DNA from: Anaeromyxobacter sp. PSR-1
Lineage (GTDB): Bacteria > Myxococcota > Myxococcia > Myxococcales > Anaeromyxobacteraceae
Direction: 5' to 3'
Assembly (NCBI RefSeq): GCF_000964525.1
Contig: NZ_BAZG01000008.1
Location: 1 to 64,000 of the forward strand
DNA length: 64,000 bases
Part shown: in pieces, positions 9,344-16,850 of the stretch
Numbering within the stretch: the stretch's first letter is position 1
Layout of the letters: each line of letters starts with the position of its first letter
The notes under the pieces: generated by a model
The model's input: only the letters and a program-made list of their open reading frames with translations
Databases searched by the model: none
Told to the model about the DNA's origin: nothing
Translations under genes and position numbers: made by a program

Positions 9344-9376
9344 AAAGCCCCCGTTCTGCGGGGGCTTTTTCTTTTC
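9344..9376 (+). terminator. Rho-independent terminator of ssrA
   Basis: AAAGCCCCCG (9344-9353) and CGGGGGCTTT (9359-9368) form a 10-bp stem around a five-base loop, followed by a T-rich run TTTTTCTTTT. It stands 13 bases after the tmRNA 3' end and is the clearest terminator in the window. Confidence 0.93.
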
Positions 9377-9425
9377 GGACCCCAGGGCAACCTACCCAGC
9401 GCCCACAAGCGGGACCTACCCGGGC

Positions 9426-9443
9426 CTCGGCTCTGGAGCCGAG
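9426..9443 (+). repeat. 18-bp inverted repeat upstream of the antitoxin gene
   Basis: CTCGGCTC and GAGCCGAG are perfect 8-base arms around TG. It ends 17 bp before the -35 box of the toxin-antitoxin promoter, where an autoregulatory operator would be expected. AbrB/MazE-type antitoxins commonly bind such sites; binding here is inference. Confidence 0.35.
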
Positions 9444-9460
9444 ACGAGATCGGGTCGGAG

Positions 9461-9501
9461 TTGCCCGTGGTCGGTCGCGCAGTTATACGTTCGTAAGAAC
9501 G
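9461..9501 (+). promoter_or_regulatory. Promoter and overlapping palindrome of the toxin-antitoxin operon
   Basis: TTGCCC (9461-9466), 17 bases, TATACG (9484-9489). The -10 end overlaps a small inverted repeat, CGTTC-GTAA-GAACG (9488-9501), which runs into the ribosome binding GGAG at 9501-9504. A repressor bound there would block the start site. Confidence 0.45.
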
Positions 9502-9512
9502 GAGTGACCGTC

Positions 9513-9737
9513 ATGCGGAAGAAGCTCTCGGCCATCGGCAACAGCCTCGGCATCGTGATCGAGAAGCCCATCCTCGAGCTCCTGGACATCGACCGCGAGA
9601 CCGAGCTCGACATGCGCACGGATGGCGAGCGGCTCATCATCGAGCCGGTCCGGAGCGCGAGGCGAGCGAAGGTGAAGGCAGCGACGCATCGAGCGATGGC
9701 GGCTCACGATGCGACGCTCCGGAAGCTCGCGAAGTGA
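9513..9737 (+). CDS. AbrB/MazE-superfamily antitoxin
   Basis: 74 residues. The N-terminal half, KKLSAIGNSLGIVIEKPILELLDI...LDMRTDGERLIIEP, is the swapped-hairpin AbrB/MazE/SpoVT DNA-binding fold. The basic C-terminal tail (RSARRAKVKAATHRAMAAHD) is the part expected to wrap the toxin. ATG 9513 was preferred over the GTG at 9504, because GGAG at 9501-9504 is properly spaced only for the former. It overlaps the toxin gene by 4 bp. An AbrB-type antitoxin paired with a Doc-type toxin is a mixed pairing relative to the classical Phd-Doc module. Confidence 0.85.
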   Translation: MRKKLSAIGNSLGIVIEKPILELLDIDRETELDMRTDGERLIIEPVRSARRAKVKAATHRAMAAHDATLRKLAK

Positions 9738-10135
9738 GCGATCCCCTCTTCCTCGACGTGGATGACGTGTTGCTCATCCATGAGGAGCAGCTCGCGACGT
9801 ACGGAGGGGCCGCAGGTATTCGCGACATCGGCTTGCTCGAGTCCGCCGTCGCGATGCCGCGGGCCTCTGCGGGCGGTGAGCTCGCGCACGAGGACCTCTT
9901 CGCCATGGCGGCGGCGTACGCGTTCCACATCGCGCAGAACCAGCCCTTCGTCGACGGCAACAAGCGGACGGGGCTGCTCGCCGCCATCGTGTTCCTCGAT
10001 CTGAACGGCATCTCGATCAGCGATCCGGCCGGCGGCCTCTACGACGCGATGATCGCGGTCGCCGAGCGACGGCTGGACAAGGCGGCCCTCGCCACCCAGT
10101 TCAGGCACCTCGCCGCTGGATTCGGCGGGGCTTAG
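9734..10135 (+). CDS. doc: Doc-type (Fic/death-on-curing) toxin
   Basis: 133 residues, the usual Doc length. The Fic core motif HIAQNQPFVDGNKRTG matches HxFx[D/N]xNKR plus the following threonine. Doc toxins transfer phosphate to EF-Tu and stop translation. The upstream part, LFLDVDDVLLIHEEQLATYGG...GLLESAVAMP, is the standard Doc N-terminus. The first motif histidine is followed by IAQNQPF rather than the shorter classical spacing, as seen in chromosomal Doc relatives. GTG 9734 overlaps the antitoxin stop (GTGA). Confidence 0.9.
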   Translation: MSDPLFLDVDDVLLIHEEQLATYGGAAGIRDIGLLESAVAMPRASAGGELAHEDLFAMAAAYAFHIAQNQPFVDGNKRTGLLAAIVFLDLNGISISDPAGGLYDAMIAVAERRLDKAALATQFRHLAAGFGGA

Positions 10136-10301
10136 TGCGTCGGTCACAGGTTGTGGGGGGACTCGGCGCGCCGGCTTCTGCGGGGCGAGCAGCCTGTGAG
10201 ACGCGCGTACTGGCAGGCCCTGGTCCGAGCGCACCATTGAACGCGGCGGATGCGCGACCTCTCGGAACGCGGCCCCGGCTCGCAACGCCTCACGCGCCTG
10301 G

Positions 10302-10928
10302 TCAGCGCGAGGTCTTGGACTTCGCTTTCGCCGCCTTCGTCTTGGCCGGATGCAACGTCTGGTGCGCCGCGCACATCGCCACGAAGGTGGCGATCCGCTT
10401 CGCCCGGGTCTCCGGGAGCTTGGCCGTCGTGACCCGGTAGAGGATCGCGTAGCGATTCGCGCCGTCGAGGGTCTCGAAGAACGCCCGAGCACGCGGATTG
10501 CCGGCGAGCGCCTCGGCGAGATCGTCGGGGACCGTCGAGGTCTTCGCGCCGTCGTAGGCGCGTTCCCATCGCCCGTCGCGCCTGGCGCGGTCGACCTCGG
10601 CGAGCCCCGGCTCCTCCATCCGGCCGCTCGCGATCAGCGCCTCGGCCTTGGCGCGGTTGATCTTGGACCACGGGCTCCGCCGGGTGCGGCGCGTGAAGCG
10701 CTGCAGCCACGCGGTGCCGTCCAGCGCTCGCTTCTGCCCGTCGATCCACCCCCAGGCCAGTGCGGCCTCGAGCGCTGCCGCGTACGTGAGCGTCGTGTCG
10801 CTCGCCCCCTTCTTCGGGATGCGGAGGAGGACGCCGGCAGACCGATCGTGGTTCTCGCGGAGCCATGCATTCCACGCGGCCACGCCGCGCAGCTCGAGGA
10901 TCGGATCGCCGCCCTTCGAGCTCTGCAT
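10302..10928 (-). CDS. YdeI/OmpD-associated family protein
   Basis: 208 residues of the bacteriocin-protection YdeI/OmpD-associated family: an N-terminal domain with AWNAWLRENHDRSAGVLLRIPKK and ALAWGWIDGQKR, TRRTRRSPWSKINRAKAEALI in the centre, and a lysine/alanine-rich tail ending AKTKAAKAKSKTSR. The role is not well known; relatives have been linked to peptide or bacteriocin tolerance. Its ATG (10926-10928) directly abuts the stop codon of the membrane protein gene upstream, so the two form an operon. Confidence 0.8.
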   Translation of the reverse strand: MQSSKGGDPILELRGVAAWNAWLRENHDRSAGVLLRIPKKGASDTTLTYAAALEAALAWGWIDGQKRALDGTAWLQRFTRRTRRSPWSKINRAKAEALIASGRMEEPGLAEVDRARRDGRWERAYDGAKTSTVPDDLAEALAGNPRARAFFETLDGANRYAILYRVTTAKLPETRAKRIATFVAMCAAHQTLHPAKTKAAKAKSKTSR

Positions 10929-11297
10929 CTACGCCCTCGGCAGCGTGGCTGCCTGGGGTTCGGGCTCGCGCCAGACGAACAGGTACCAGTAGAAGAGCTG
11001 CGCGACGAAGGAGCCGAGGATGTTGAGAAGGACCCACAGGACGCGGCGGCTCTCGGGGACGCGCGTCGAGCGGTACGCGTGGATGCCGTAGAAGATCGTC
11101 AGGCCGATCGTCAGCAGCATCGTGGCGATGTGAACGACGAAGAGCGCCGCGATCCACGCCGGGAAGCCACCGCCGGATCCGCGGGGGCCACCGGGGCCCA
11201 TCGCGATCATTCCGAGCACCGTCACCAGGAACGTGAACATGTACGCCAGTGGCCACAGCGTCACGGCGCCCAGGAGCAGCTTCTTCGGCTTTGACAC
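10929..11297 (-). CDS. Small three-helix membrane protein
   Basis: 122 residues with hydrophobic helices at about 6-32, 48-76 and 85-110. The N-terminal KLLLGAVTLWPLAYM and C-terminal FYWYLFVWREP are nearly matched by the 94-residue membrane protein at 53891-54175, so the two are likely paralogues. GTG 11297 was chosen because GGAGGGG stands 7-8 bases upstream; longer open frame upstream is ignored. It is the first gene of a two-gene operon with the YdeI-family gene. No function is known. Confidence 0.7.
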   Translation of the reverse strand: MSKPKKLLLGAVTLWPLAYMFTFLVTVLGMIAMGPGGPRGSGGGFPAWIAALFVVHIATMLLTIGLTIFYGIHAYRSTRVPESRRVLWVLLNILGSFVAQLFYWYLFVWREPEPQAATLPRA

Positions 11298-11652
11298 GTC
11301 TCGTCCCCTCCGCTGATGTGACGGTGAAGCGGGCTGCATCCTATCCGCTCTCAGCGAAATCGTCCGTCTTCGGGCAGGCCCCGCGCTGCCCGAGCGGACG
11401 CGACATCTTGTCGGCCCAGGGCCTTCGTCACGCGCATCGCCTCTGTCCACTGATCTCGCGCGCTTACGCGCGCCTGGAGGCGTTCCGGACGACGGGGCGA
11501 CCTCCTGCGTGGCCAGCTGGGCGCCTCCTTTCGCCAGCGCTCCCGTCACGTACCCGGCGCGAACGGGCGGCCACGTGGCAAGATGGCCTCGCCTGTTCCC
11601 CTCGCAGCGCGAGGCGCTGGAAGTCGCGCCCGTTCAACGATAGGAGCGAAGC
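11298..11652. other. Intergenic region between divergent genes
   Basis: About 355 bases hold the starts of two divergent transcription units. Apart from the Shine-Dalgarno sites at each end I see no convincing promoter pair, repeat or RNA structure. Confidence 0.5.
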
Positions 11653-11931
11653 ATGAAGATCCAGCTCGGACTGACGAAGGAGTGGACCACCGTCGAGCGC
11701 CGCAAGCTGAAGGTGGTGGACCTGCGAGAGTTCTTGATGGAGCACTACCCGCGAGATCACGGGTGGAAGGACGAGAAGCAGGCCCTCATCTTCCTGCAGG
11801 AGCACCTGCCGACCGAGCAGCTCCACGCGGTGCTGAAGGCGATGAAGAACGACACGAACGAGGTCACCCGGGAAGCTCCCGAGCTGACGCACAAGAAGTT
11901 CTGGTTCGAGGTCGTTCCGGACGAGAAGTAG
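11653..11931 (+). CDS. Hypothetical protein, 92 aa
   Basis: A soluble acidic/basic mixed protein, opening MKIQLGLTKEW and ending KKFWFEVVPDEK. The predicted fold is alpha plus beta, with several helices in the middle. An AGGAG at 11643-11647 region before the ATG supports the start. No family is recognised. Its codon use is less extreme than that of the genes around 1-8 kb, in line with the lower-GC stretch after ssrA. Confidence 0.6.
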   Translation: MKIQLGLTKEWTTVERRKLKVVDLREFLMEHYPRDHGWKDEKQALIFLQEHLPTEQLHAVLKAMKNDTNEVTREAPELTHKKFWFEVVPDEK

Positions 11932-12180
11932 CGCCCGCGGCGGCACGCAGCATGTAGGCTCATGTAGTCCATGCAGCAGATCCCGTCCCCTCCGGGAGCG
12001 GGAGGCGGGGCGGTGGCTCGCACGGTCGATCGCGAGTGGCCATCCTGTTGCACGTTGGGCTATATGAGTGCCCGACCAGCGCCAGCGGCCCAGCTCGGGC
12101 CCCGGGCGCCGCCACACCCCCGGAGCGCCCGCCGCGAGGCGGGTTTCTTTTACGCTGCGGGATCACGAACTGGAGAGCGT

Positions 12181-12399
12181 TTGAGCGAGAAGGAAGCAGG
12201 CATCGAGGTTCAGGGGCGCGTCGAGGAGTCGAGCGGCGGCATGTATCGCGTGAAGCTCGACCAGGGCCCCGTCGTCCTGGCGTACCCGTCGGGCAAGATG
12301 AAGCGGTTCCACATCCGCATCATCACCGGCGATCGCGTGAAGGTGGAGCTGTCCCCGTACGACCTGACGCGCGGACGGATCACGTACCGCGACAAGTAG
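12181..12399 (+). CDS. infA: Translation initiation factor IF-1
   Basis: 72 residues, exactly the family length, an OB-fold that occupies the ribosomal A site during initiation. The sequence shows [32 protein letters not shown] and [13 protein letters not shown], the hallmarks of IF-1. No ATG fits: the frame is open upstream, but homology begins exactly at TTG 12181, with GGAG at 12172-12175 five bases before it, so a TTG start is proposed. Usual IF-1 has LPNxxFRVxLxNGH where this has [14 protein letters not shown], so it may be a divergent or second copy. Confidence 0.9.
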   Translation: MSEKEAGIEVQGRVEESSGGMYRVKLDQGPVVLAYPSGKMKRFHIRIITGDRVKVELSPYDLTRGRITYRDK

Positions 12400-12430
12400 C
12401 GCGGCCGCCCCTCCGCGGTCCCGCTGCGAC

Positions 12431-12452
12431 GGGGCCGAGAAGCCCCGGCCCC
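12431..12452. terminator. Possible bidirectional hairpin between infA and the TetR gene
   Basis: GGGGCCG (12431-12437) pairs with CGGCCCC (12446-12452) across an eight-base loop, between two converging genes. There is no T-run. Confidence 0.35.
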
Positions 12453-13078
12453 TACAGCACCGCGCGCAGCACGGACGAGACCTGCTCGGTCGTCGGCTTG
12501 GGTCCCTGGCCGATGGCGTACATGAGCGTGATGCCGTCGATGAGGCCCGCGCAGGTCTCGATGGGCGCGTCCGCCCGCCCGTGCGAGATCAGCTTCACGA
12601 AGAACGCGATGGGCCGGCGCGCCGCGGCGGTGAGGCGCTCGCCGACGCCGGCCAGGTCCTCGCGCCGCGCCGCGGCCATGGTCAGCTCGACGCGCGCAAG
12701 GAACAGGTGGCGCGTGTCGTCGGCGTAGGCCACGAGCTCGTCGGCCACGTACGCGATGGCGGCGTCCAGCCCCTGCCGCGCGGCGCGCTCGGCGAACCCG
12801 ACCTGCAGCTCGTCGCATTCCTTCTCCAGCAGCGCCGCCAGGTGGTCGGCGGCCGCGACGAGCAGCGCGCTCTTCTTCGGGAAGTAGTAGGTCGTCGACC
12901 CCTGGGGCAGGCCGGCGGCCTCGTCCACCGCGCGATGGGTCACGCCCTCGAGCCCCTGCGTCGCGAGCAGCTCCAGCACGGCCTCGAGGATGACGGCGCG
13001 GCGATCGGGTCGGTCCGCCCTGGCGGCGTCCTTGGGCGTGTGCGCCGCGCCTGCCTTCTTCCGTTCGGCTTTGCCCAT
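12452..13078 (-). CDS. TetR family transcriptional regulator
   Basis: 208 residues. The N-terminal HTH lies at about residues 28-72: ILEAVLELLATQGLEGVTHRAVDEAAGLPQG then STTYYFPKKSALL. The C-terminal ligand domain, rich in alanine and leucine, resembles TetR_C of several poorly known regulators. The first 25 residues are a lysine/alanine-rich extension. The gene diverges from the RidA gene across a 117-bp space with a perfect 16-bp palindrome on the -10 box of the RidA promoter, so it very likely represses that gene and itself. Confidence 0.88.
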   Translation of the reverse strand: MGKAERKKAGAAHTPKDAARADRPDRRAVILEAVLELLATQGLEGVTHRAVDEAAGLPQGSTTYYFPKKSALLVAAADHLAALLEKECDELQVGFAERAARQGLDAAIAYVADELVAYADDTRHLFLARVELTMAAARREDLAGVGERLTAAARRPIAFFVKLISHGRADAPIETCAGLIDGITLMYAIGQGPKPTTEQVSSVLRAVL

Positions 13079-13110
13079 GGGCGTCTCTCGGGTCCTTCGT
13101 GCGGGGCGCG

Positions 13111-13142
13111 TTGACAGCGGCGGAGTCTCTACATATGTAGAG
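13111..13142 (+). promoter_or_regulatory. RidA promoter with overlapping palindromic operator
   Basis: TTGACA (13111-13116), 17 bases, TATGTA (13134-13139). The perfect palindrome CTCTACATATGTAGAG (13127-13142) covers the -10 box. A half site, CTCTACA, recurs at 13175-13181. The adjacent divergent TetR gene is the obvious candidate repressor. Confidence 0.6.
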
Positions 13143-13195
13143 TCCTCCTAAAGACTCCGCAGCGTCTCCCACTACTCTACAGGACTCGTGACCTC

Positions 13196-13606
13196 ATGAC
13201 CGCTCCCATCACCCGCCTGAACCCGCCCACCCTGCCCGACGCCGGGGCGATGGGTTACTCGCAGATCTCCGTGGTCGAGCCCGGCGCCCGCATGGCCTAC
13301 GTCTCGGGCCAGGTGGCGTGGCGACCGGGCGGCGAGGCACCGCCCGCCGACCTCGTCGAGCAGACCCGCATCGCGGCCGCCAACGCCCGGGCCGCGCTCG
13401 ACGCCCTCGGCGCGACCCCGCACGACATCGTCATGGCCCGCTGCTTCGTGACGGACCTCACGCCCGAGCGGCTCCACGCCGTCTTCCCGCCGCTGCTCGA
13501 GCTGTTCGACGGCGCGAAGCCGTGCATCACCGGCGTGGGCGTCGCGGCGCTCGCCGGGCCCGACCTGCAGGTGGAGCTGGAGCTGACGGTCAGGCTGCCG
13601 AGCTGA
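13196..13606 (+). CDS. RidA family (YjgF/YER057c/UK114) protein
   Basis: 136 residues, the normal size for this trimeric enamine/imine deaminase fold. Visible hallmarks are YVSGQVAWRPGG, VEQTRIAAANARAALDALGA and the C-terminal GVAALAGPDLQVELELTV. The usual catalytic arginine of true RidA (in an xRxxV element near residue 105 with CxE) is not obvious: the region reads CITGVGVAALAGPDLQVELE, with no arginine, so it may be a RidA relative without the classical deaminase activity. It is divergent from, and probably controlled by, the neighbouring TetR protein. Confidence 0.85.
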   Translation: MTAPITRLNPPTLPDAGAMGYSQISVVEPGARMAYVSGQVAWRPGGEAPPADLVEQTRIAAANARAALDALGATPHDIVMARCFVTDLTPERLHAVFPPLLELFDGAKPCITGVGVAALAGPDLQVELELTVRLPS

Positions 13607-13624
13607 GCCCGGCTCGGGCGCGTC

Positions 13625-13657
13625 CCTCCGCCGCCGTGCCATTCGCGGCGGCGGAGG
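13625..13657. terminator. Bidirectional terminator-like hairpin
   Basis: CCTCCGCCGCCG (13625-13636) and CGGCGGCGGAGG (13646-13657) form a perfect 12-bp stem with a nine-base loop between the converging RidA and FMN-reductase genes. No T-run follows, as is common at this GC content. Confidence 0.55.
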
Positions 13658-13698
13658 TCGCACCCGGGACCCGCCCCGTCCGGCCGCCCGGCGTGCCG

Positions 13699-14271
13699 TC
13701 AGACGTCGCGCGGCAGCACGGTCAGCACGCGCACGATGAAGGCGTGCAGCTCGTTCAGGTAATTTCGCAGGAACGCCTCGGTGCTCTCCTCCGTCACCTG
13801 TCCCTCGGGCGTGATCATGCCGGGCCTGAACTGGATGTACGCCTCCATGTTGTTCATGAGCGGCGAGTTGCAGAAGCACAACACGCCGCGCAGGTGGCTC
13901 TGCGCCACGGCGGTGCCGATCGCTCCGGGTGAGGTGCCGATCACGCCGGACGGCTTCCGCGCGAAGGAGTTCTGCCCCCAGGGACGGCTCGCCCAGTCGA
14001 TCGCGTTCTTCAGGCCACCGGGGATCGACCGGTTGTACTCGGGCGTCACGAAGAGCAGCGCGTCGCACTCGGCGATGGCCTTCTTGAAGGCCCGTGCCAC
14101 CGGCGGGTAGTCGGCGTCGTGGTCCTGGCTGTACAGCGGCAGGTCCTTGATCGGGATCTCCTCGAACTTCAGCTCTGGCGGCGCCAGGCGGACCAGCGCC
14201 TTCGCGAGCATGCGGTTGATGGAGGTGGACGAGAGGCTGCCGACGAAGTATCCGACCTTGTAACTGGTCAT
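13699..14271 (-). CDS. NADPH-dependent FMN reductase family protein
   Basis: 190 residues with a flavodoxin-like fold. The FMN phosphate loop GSLSSTSINRMLAKAL is near the N-terminus; LLFVTPEYNRSIPGGLKNAIDW is the typical TPEYN-x-S-x-P-G-x-LKNAIDW motif, and KPSGVIGTSPGAIGTAVAQ follows. Relatives (ChrR/YieF, azoreductases) reduce quinones, chromate or azo dyes with NAD(P)H. Substrate here unknown. It converges on the RidA gene and stands alone. Confidence 0.9.
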   Translation of the reverse strand: MTSYKVGYFVGSLSSTSINRMLAKALVRLAPPELKFEEIPIKDLPLYSQDHDADYPPVARAFKKAIAECDALLFVTPEYNRSIPGGLKNAIDWASRPWGQNSFARKPSGVIGTSPGAIGTAVAQSHLRGVLCFCNSPLMNNMEAYIQFRPGMITPEGQVTEESTEAFLRNYLNELHAFIVRVLTVLPRDV

Positions 14272-14519
14272 GTGCGCTCCACCCTGCGTGAACGACGTCG
14301 TTTCCCTTCACGGCTGCGGGCTGATGGTCGTCGTCGAGCGCCCCGGCTCCTGCCGCTCCGGCCGGCCGGGAAGGTAACCGAGACCTGGCGCACGGTCGGT
14401 GCGCGCCTGCCGGCTCGGTGGGGGCGCCCCACGTTCACTCTTCGTGTCTCGCGCCCGGGTGCAGGCGGGCCGCCAGGTGAGCGGTCGGCCACATGGGCGA
14501 GACCGCCGCGGGACGCGGA

Positions 14520-14652
14520 TCGGTGCTCGCCTACCTCGTCCGGAACCGTCATCGCGTCGGCCCAAAGGAGGAGCTGCTGCGAGAGCTCTGGCCGGACGCG
14601 ATCGTCGCCGACGCGTCGCTCCAGCGGGCGGTGAGCGCCGCGCGCTTCGCCC
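14520..14652 (+). pseudogene. Remnant of a winged-helix (OmpR/CadC-type) DNA-binding domain
   Basis: Within an open frame of 14493-14864, only residues encoded at about 14520-14652 look real: VLAYLVRNRHRVGPKEELLR then ELWPDAIVADASLQRAVSAAR. That is the recognition part of a Trans_reg_C winged helix as found at the N-terminus of AfsR/CadC-like proteins. The preceding beta strands and the following wing and effector domain are missing, and the downstream translation becomes low-complexity. A degraded gene is the simplest reading. Confidence 0.5.
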
Positions 14653-14925
14653 GGGGGATCGTGAAGGTGCTGCGGCAGCTGCCCAGAGGGTCGAGGACCT
14701 CGAGGCCGTCCTCCCCCGGCCCCGATCTCGAGGATCGTGCGCGGCAGCCCTCCGAAGCGCTCGCGCTTCAGGGCAGGTGCATGCCCGTCCTCCTCGTGCG
14801 CTCTCCGGCGCAGCGGGCGAGAACGCAGGGCGGGCGCTCTGCTCAGGTCCTGACCGAACCCTGATCTCCGGAGGACGACCCCGCGCGGCCGAGCCGGAGC
14901 CGTCGCGGGCACCCGGGCCGGCGGG

Positions 14926-16077
14926 TCAGGCCCACCGGTCCAGCCAGGCGCGCTCCCACGCCGCCTTCGCGTGATGAGCGTCCGCGCTCGGAGCCTCGAG
15001 CGCGACGACGGGGGTCGGCTCGCCGAAGAAGTCCCCGTGGCCCCGGGCGGCCCGGCCGTCGCCCGTCTCGACCCAGCATTCCCCGAGCGCGGCGTACGGG
15101 CCGGCGGGCTCTCCGCCGGTCACCTCGGCGGCGATCGCGCGGGCCACCACCTCCGCCTCCCCGGTCGCGAACGTGGCGGCCTTCGGGAGCGGCTTGCCCA
15201 TGCTCAGCGGGATCCCGGTGACGTCGCCGATCGCCCACACGTGCTCGAAGCGCGTTCGGAGCGTCGCGCGATCCACCGGGACCCACCCGCTCTCGCCGGT
15301 GAGGCCCGACTCGCGTACGGCGCGCGGAGCGCGATGCGGCGCCACGAAGGCGAGCAGGTCGTACGGAGCGGACGCGCCGTTGGCGAAGTGCAGCCGGTGC
15401 GCGGCGGCGTCGGCGCGGGCGATCTGGTGCTCGGGGTGGTACGAGATGCCCTTGGTGCCGAGGAGGCCGCGCACCGCCGCCGAGACCGCCGGCCCCGCGA
15501 CCCCCATCGGCGCCGGCTCCGCGGCGTACAGGTCGACGCTGGACCGGTCGCGGATGCCCCTGCGGCGGAGACTCCCGTCGATCAGCATCGCCGTCTCGTA
15601 CGGCGCGGCGGGGCACTTGTAGGCCGGCGCTGCGGTGAGGACGACGTTCCGTCCCCCGTCGAATCGCGCCAGCGCGTCCCGCAGGGCGATCGCGCCCTCG
15701 AGCGAGTAGAACGAGTGTCCCGCCTCCGCGAGCCCCGGAACCGTCGCGGGTTCCAGGTCGGCGCCGAGCGCGATGACGAGGTGGTCCGCCCCGAGCTGCC
15801 GCGCCCCGACGGTCACCCGCCGCGCCGCGGGATCGATCCGCTCGACGTCGCCGGTCACCACCTCGACCCCTCGTCGCGACAGCCCCGAGACCGACCGCGT
15901 GAGGTCATCGGGGCTCGCCTCGCCGACGATGATCCGCAGGAGCGAGGCACCGAGCGTGAAGCGCTCGGAGCGCTCCACCAGGGTGACCGCGTGCGCCGGG
16001 GGAAGCAGCCGGCGCAGCTCCGTCGCGGCGACGTTGCCGCCGACGCCGCCGCCCAGGACGAGGACGCTCGCGTGCAT
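14926..16077 (-). CDS. NAD(P)/FAD-dependent oxidoreductase, sulfide:quinone reductase-like
   Basis: 383 residues. The N-terminal dinucleotide site is VLVLGGGVGGNVAATELRR, and HVWAIGDVTGIPL is the second FAD motif with its invariant GD. The second half, GKPLPKAATFATGEAEVVARAI, is typical of SQR and FCSD-like flavoproteins, which pass electrons from sulfide or related donors to quinone. Only one central cysteine, in YKCPAAPYE (the CP dipeptide common to this family), is apparent, so full SQR catalysis with a Cys pair is doubtful. ATG 16077 has GGAGG five bases upstream. Could equally be a NADH dehydrogenase-like enzyme. Confidence 0.78.
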   Translation of the reverse strand: MHASVLVLGGGVGGNVAATELRRLLPPAHAVTLVERSERFTLGASLLRIIVGEASPDDLTRSVSGLSRRGVEVVTGDVERIDPAARRVTVGARQLGADHLVIALGADLEPATVPGLAEAGHSFYSLEGAIALRDALARFDGGRNVVLTAAPAYKCPAAPYETAMLIDGSLRRRGIRDRSSVDLYAAEPAPMGVAGPAVSAAVRGLLGTKGISYHPEHQIARADAAAHRLHFANGASAPYDLLAFVAPHRAPRAVRESGLTGESGWVPVDRATLRTRFEHVWAIGDVTGIPLSMGKPLPKAATFATGEAEVVARAIAAEVTGGEPAGPYAALGECWVETGDGRAARGHGDFFGEPTPVVALEAPSADAHHAKAAWERAWLDRWA

Positions 16078-16304
16078 GACGACCTCCGCGCGCTGAGATG
16101 GTGGACGCGGTCGGCCGCCGCAAGCCGTCGTGCGATCCGACCCTCCCGTGCCGCCGCGAGCTCGCAACCTGCCGGTCGGTGGCGCCCGGAACGGGTCGGA
16201 GGTCGCCAGCTCCCCTGCGCGGCGGCGCACGCGAGCGCAGGTCGCTTCGCGTTGCGCGCCTCGAGGACCGGCATCAGAGACTCGGGCGAGCAAGGGAGGC
16301 GCGC

Positions 16305-16730
16305 ATGGTCCAGGCTGGCCCGAGGTCATTCGTCCGGAACGTTCACGGCGTCCGCTACCAGGTGAAGGACGTCGCGCGCGCGGTGGCGTTCTACACGCGG
16401 CAGCTCGGGTTCGAGCTGCAGCAGCAGCAGCTGCCCGCCTTCGCCAACGTCTCGCTGGGTGAGGTGAGCCTCCTGCTCAGCGGTCCCGGCGCCTCCGGGT
16501 CCCGACCGATGCCCGATGGGCGGCCGCAGGAGCCGGGCGGCTGGAACCGGGTGGTGCTGAGGGTGGACGATCTCCCCGGGCTCGTCGCCGAGCTGAAGAC
16601 GGCGGGGGTTCCCTTCCGCAACGACGTGGAGACGGGCCCCGGCGGCCGACAGGTCCAGATCGAGGACCCCGACGGGAATCCCATCGAGCTCTTCGAGCCC
16701 GCTCGATCGCCGGCGGGCGCGCGGCCCTGA
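16305..16730 (+). CDS. VOC superfamily (glyoxalase/bleomycin-resistance-like) protein
   Basis: 141 residues with one vicinal oxygen chelate domain: VRYQVKDVARAVAFYTRQLGFEL at the start and VQIEDPDGNPIELFEP at the end, the latter bearing the usual metal-ligand glutamate. Such proteins include glyoxalases, dioxygenases and resistance proteins; nothing here says which. A GGGAGG six bases before ATG 16305 sets the start. Confidence 0.85.
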   Translation: MVQAGPRSFVRNVHGVRYQVKDVARAVAFYTRQLGFELQQQQLPAFANVSLGEVSLLLSGPGASGSRPMPDGRPQEPGGWNRVVLRVDDLPGLVAELKTAGVPFRNDVETGPGGRQVQIEDPDGNPIELFEPARSPAGARP

Positions 16731-16731
16731 C

Positions 16732-16768
16732 GTCCATCGCCCTGCCGCCGCCGAGGTGGCGGATGGAC
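16732..16768 (+). terminator. Possible terminator hairpin after the VOC gene
   Basis: GTCCATC (16732-16738) pairs with GATGGAC (16762-16768), with more GCC/GGC pairing inside. It begins two bases after the VOC stop codon. Confidence 0.3.
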
Positions 16769-16850
16769 GAGGCGCTACGGAGGTGTGCGGCCGGAGGGCG
16801 CGGCCCGACGTCGGTCCGGCGGGCCCTCGACGAGGTACGATCGGCACGTC

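Noticed and set aside
9377-12180. A prophage or integrative element at ssrA
   Set aside because: No integrase, no phage gene and no repeat of the tmRNA 3' end were seen; only altered composition remains.
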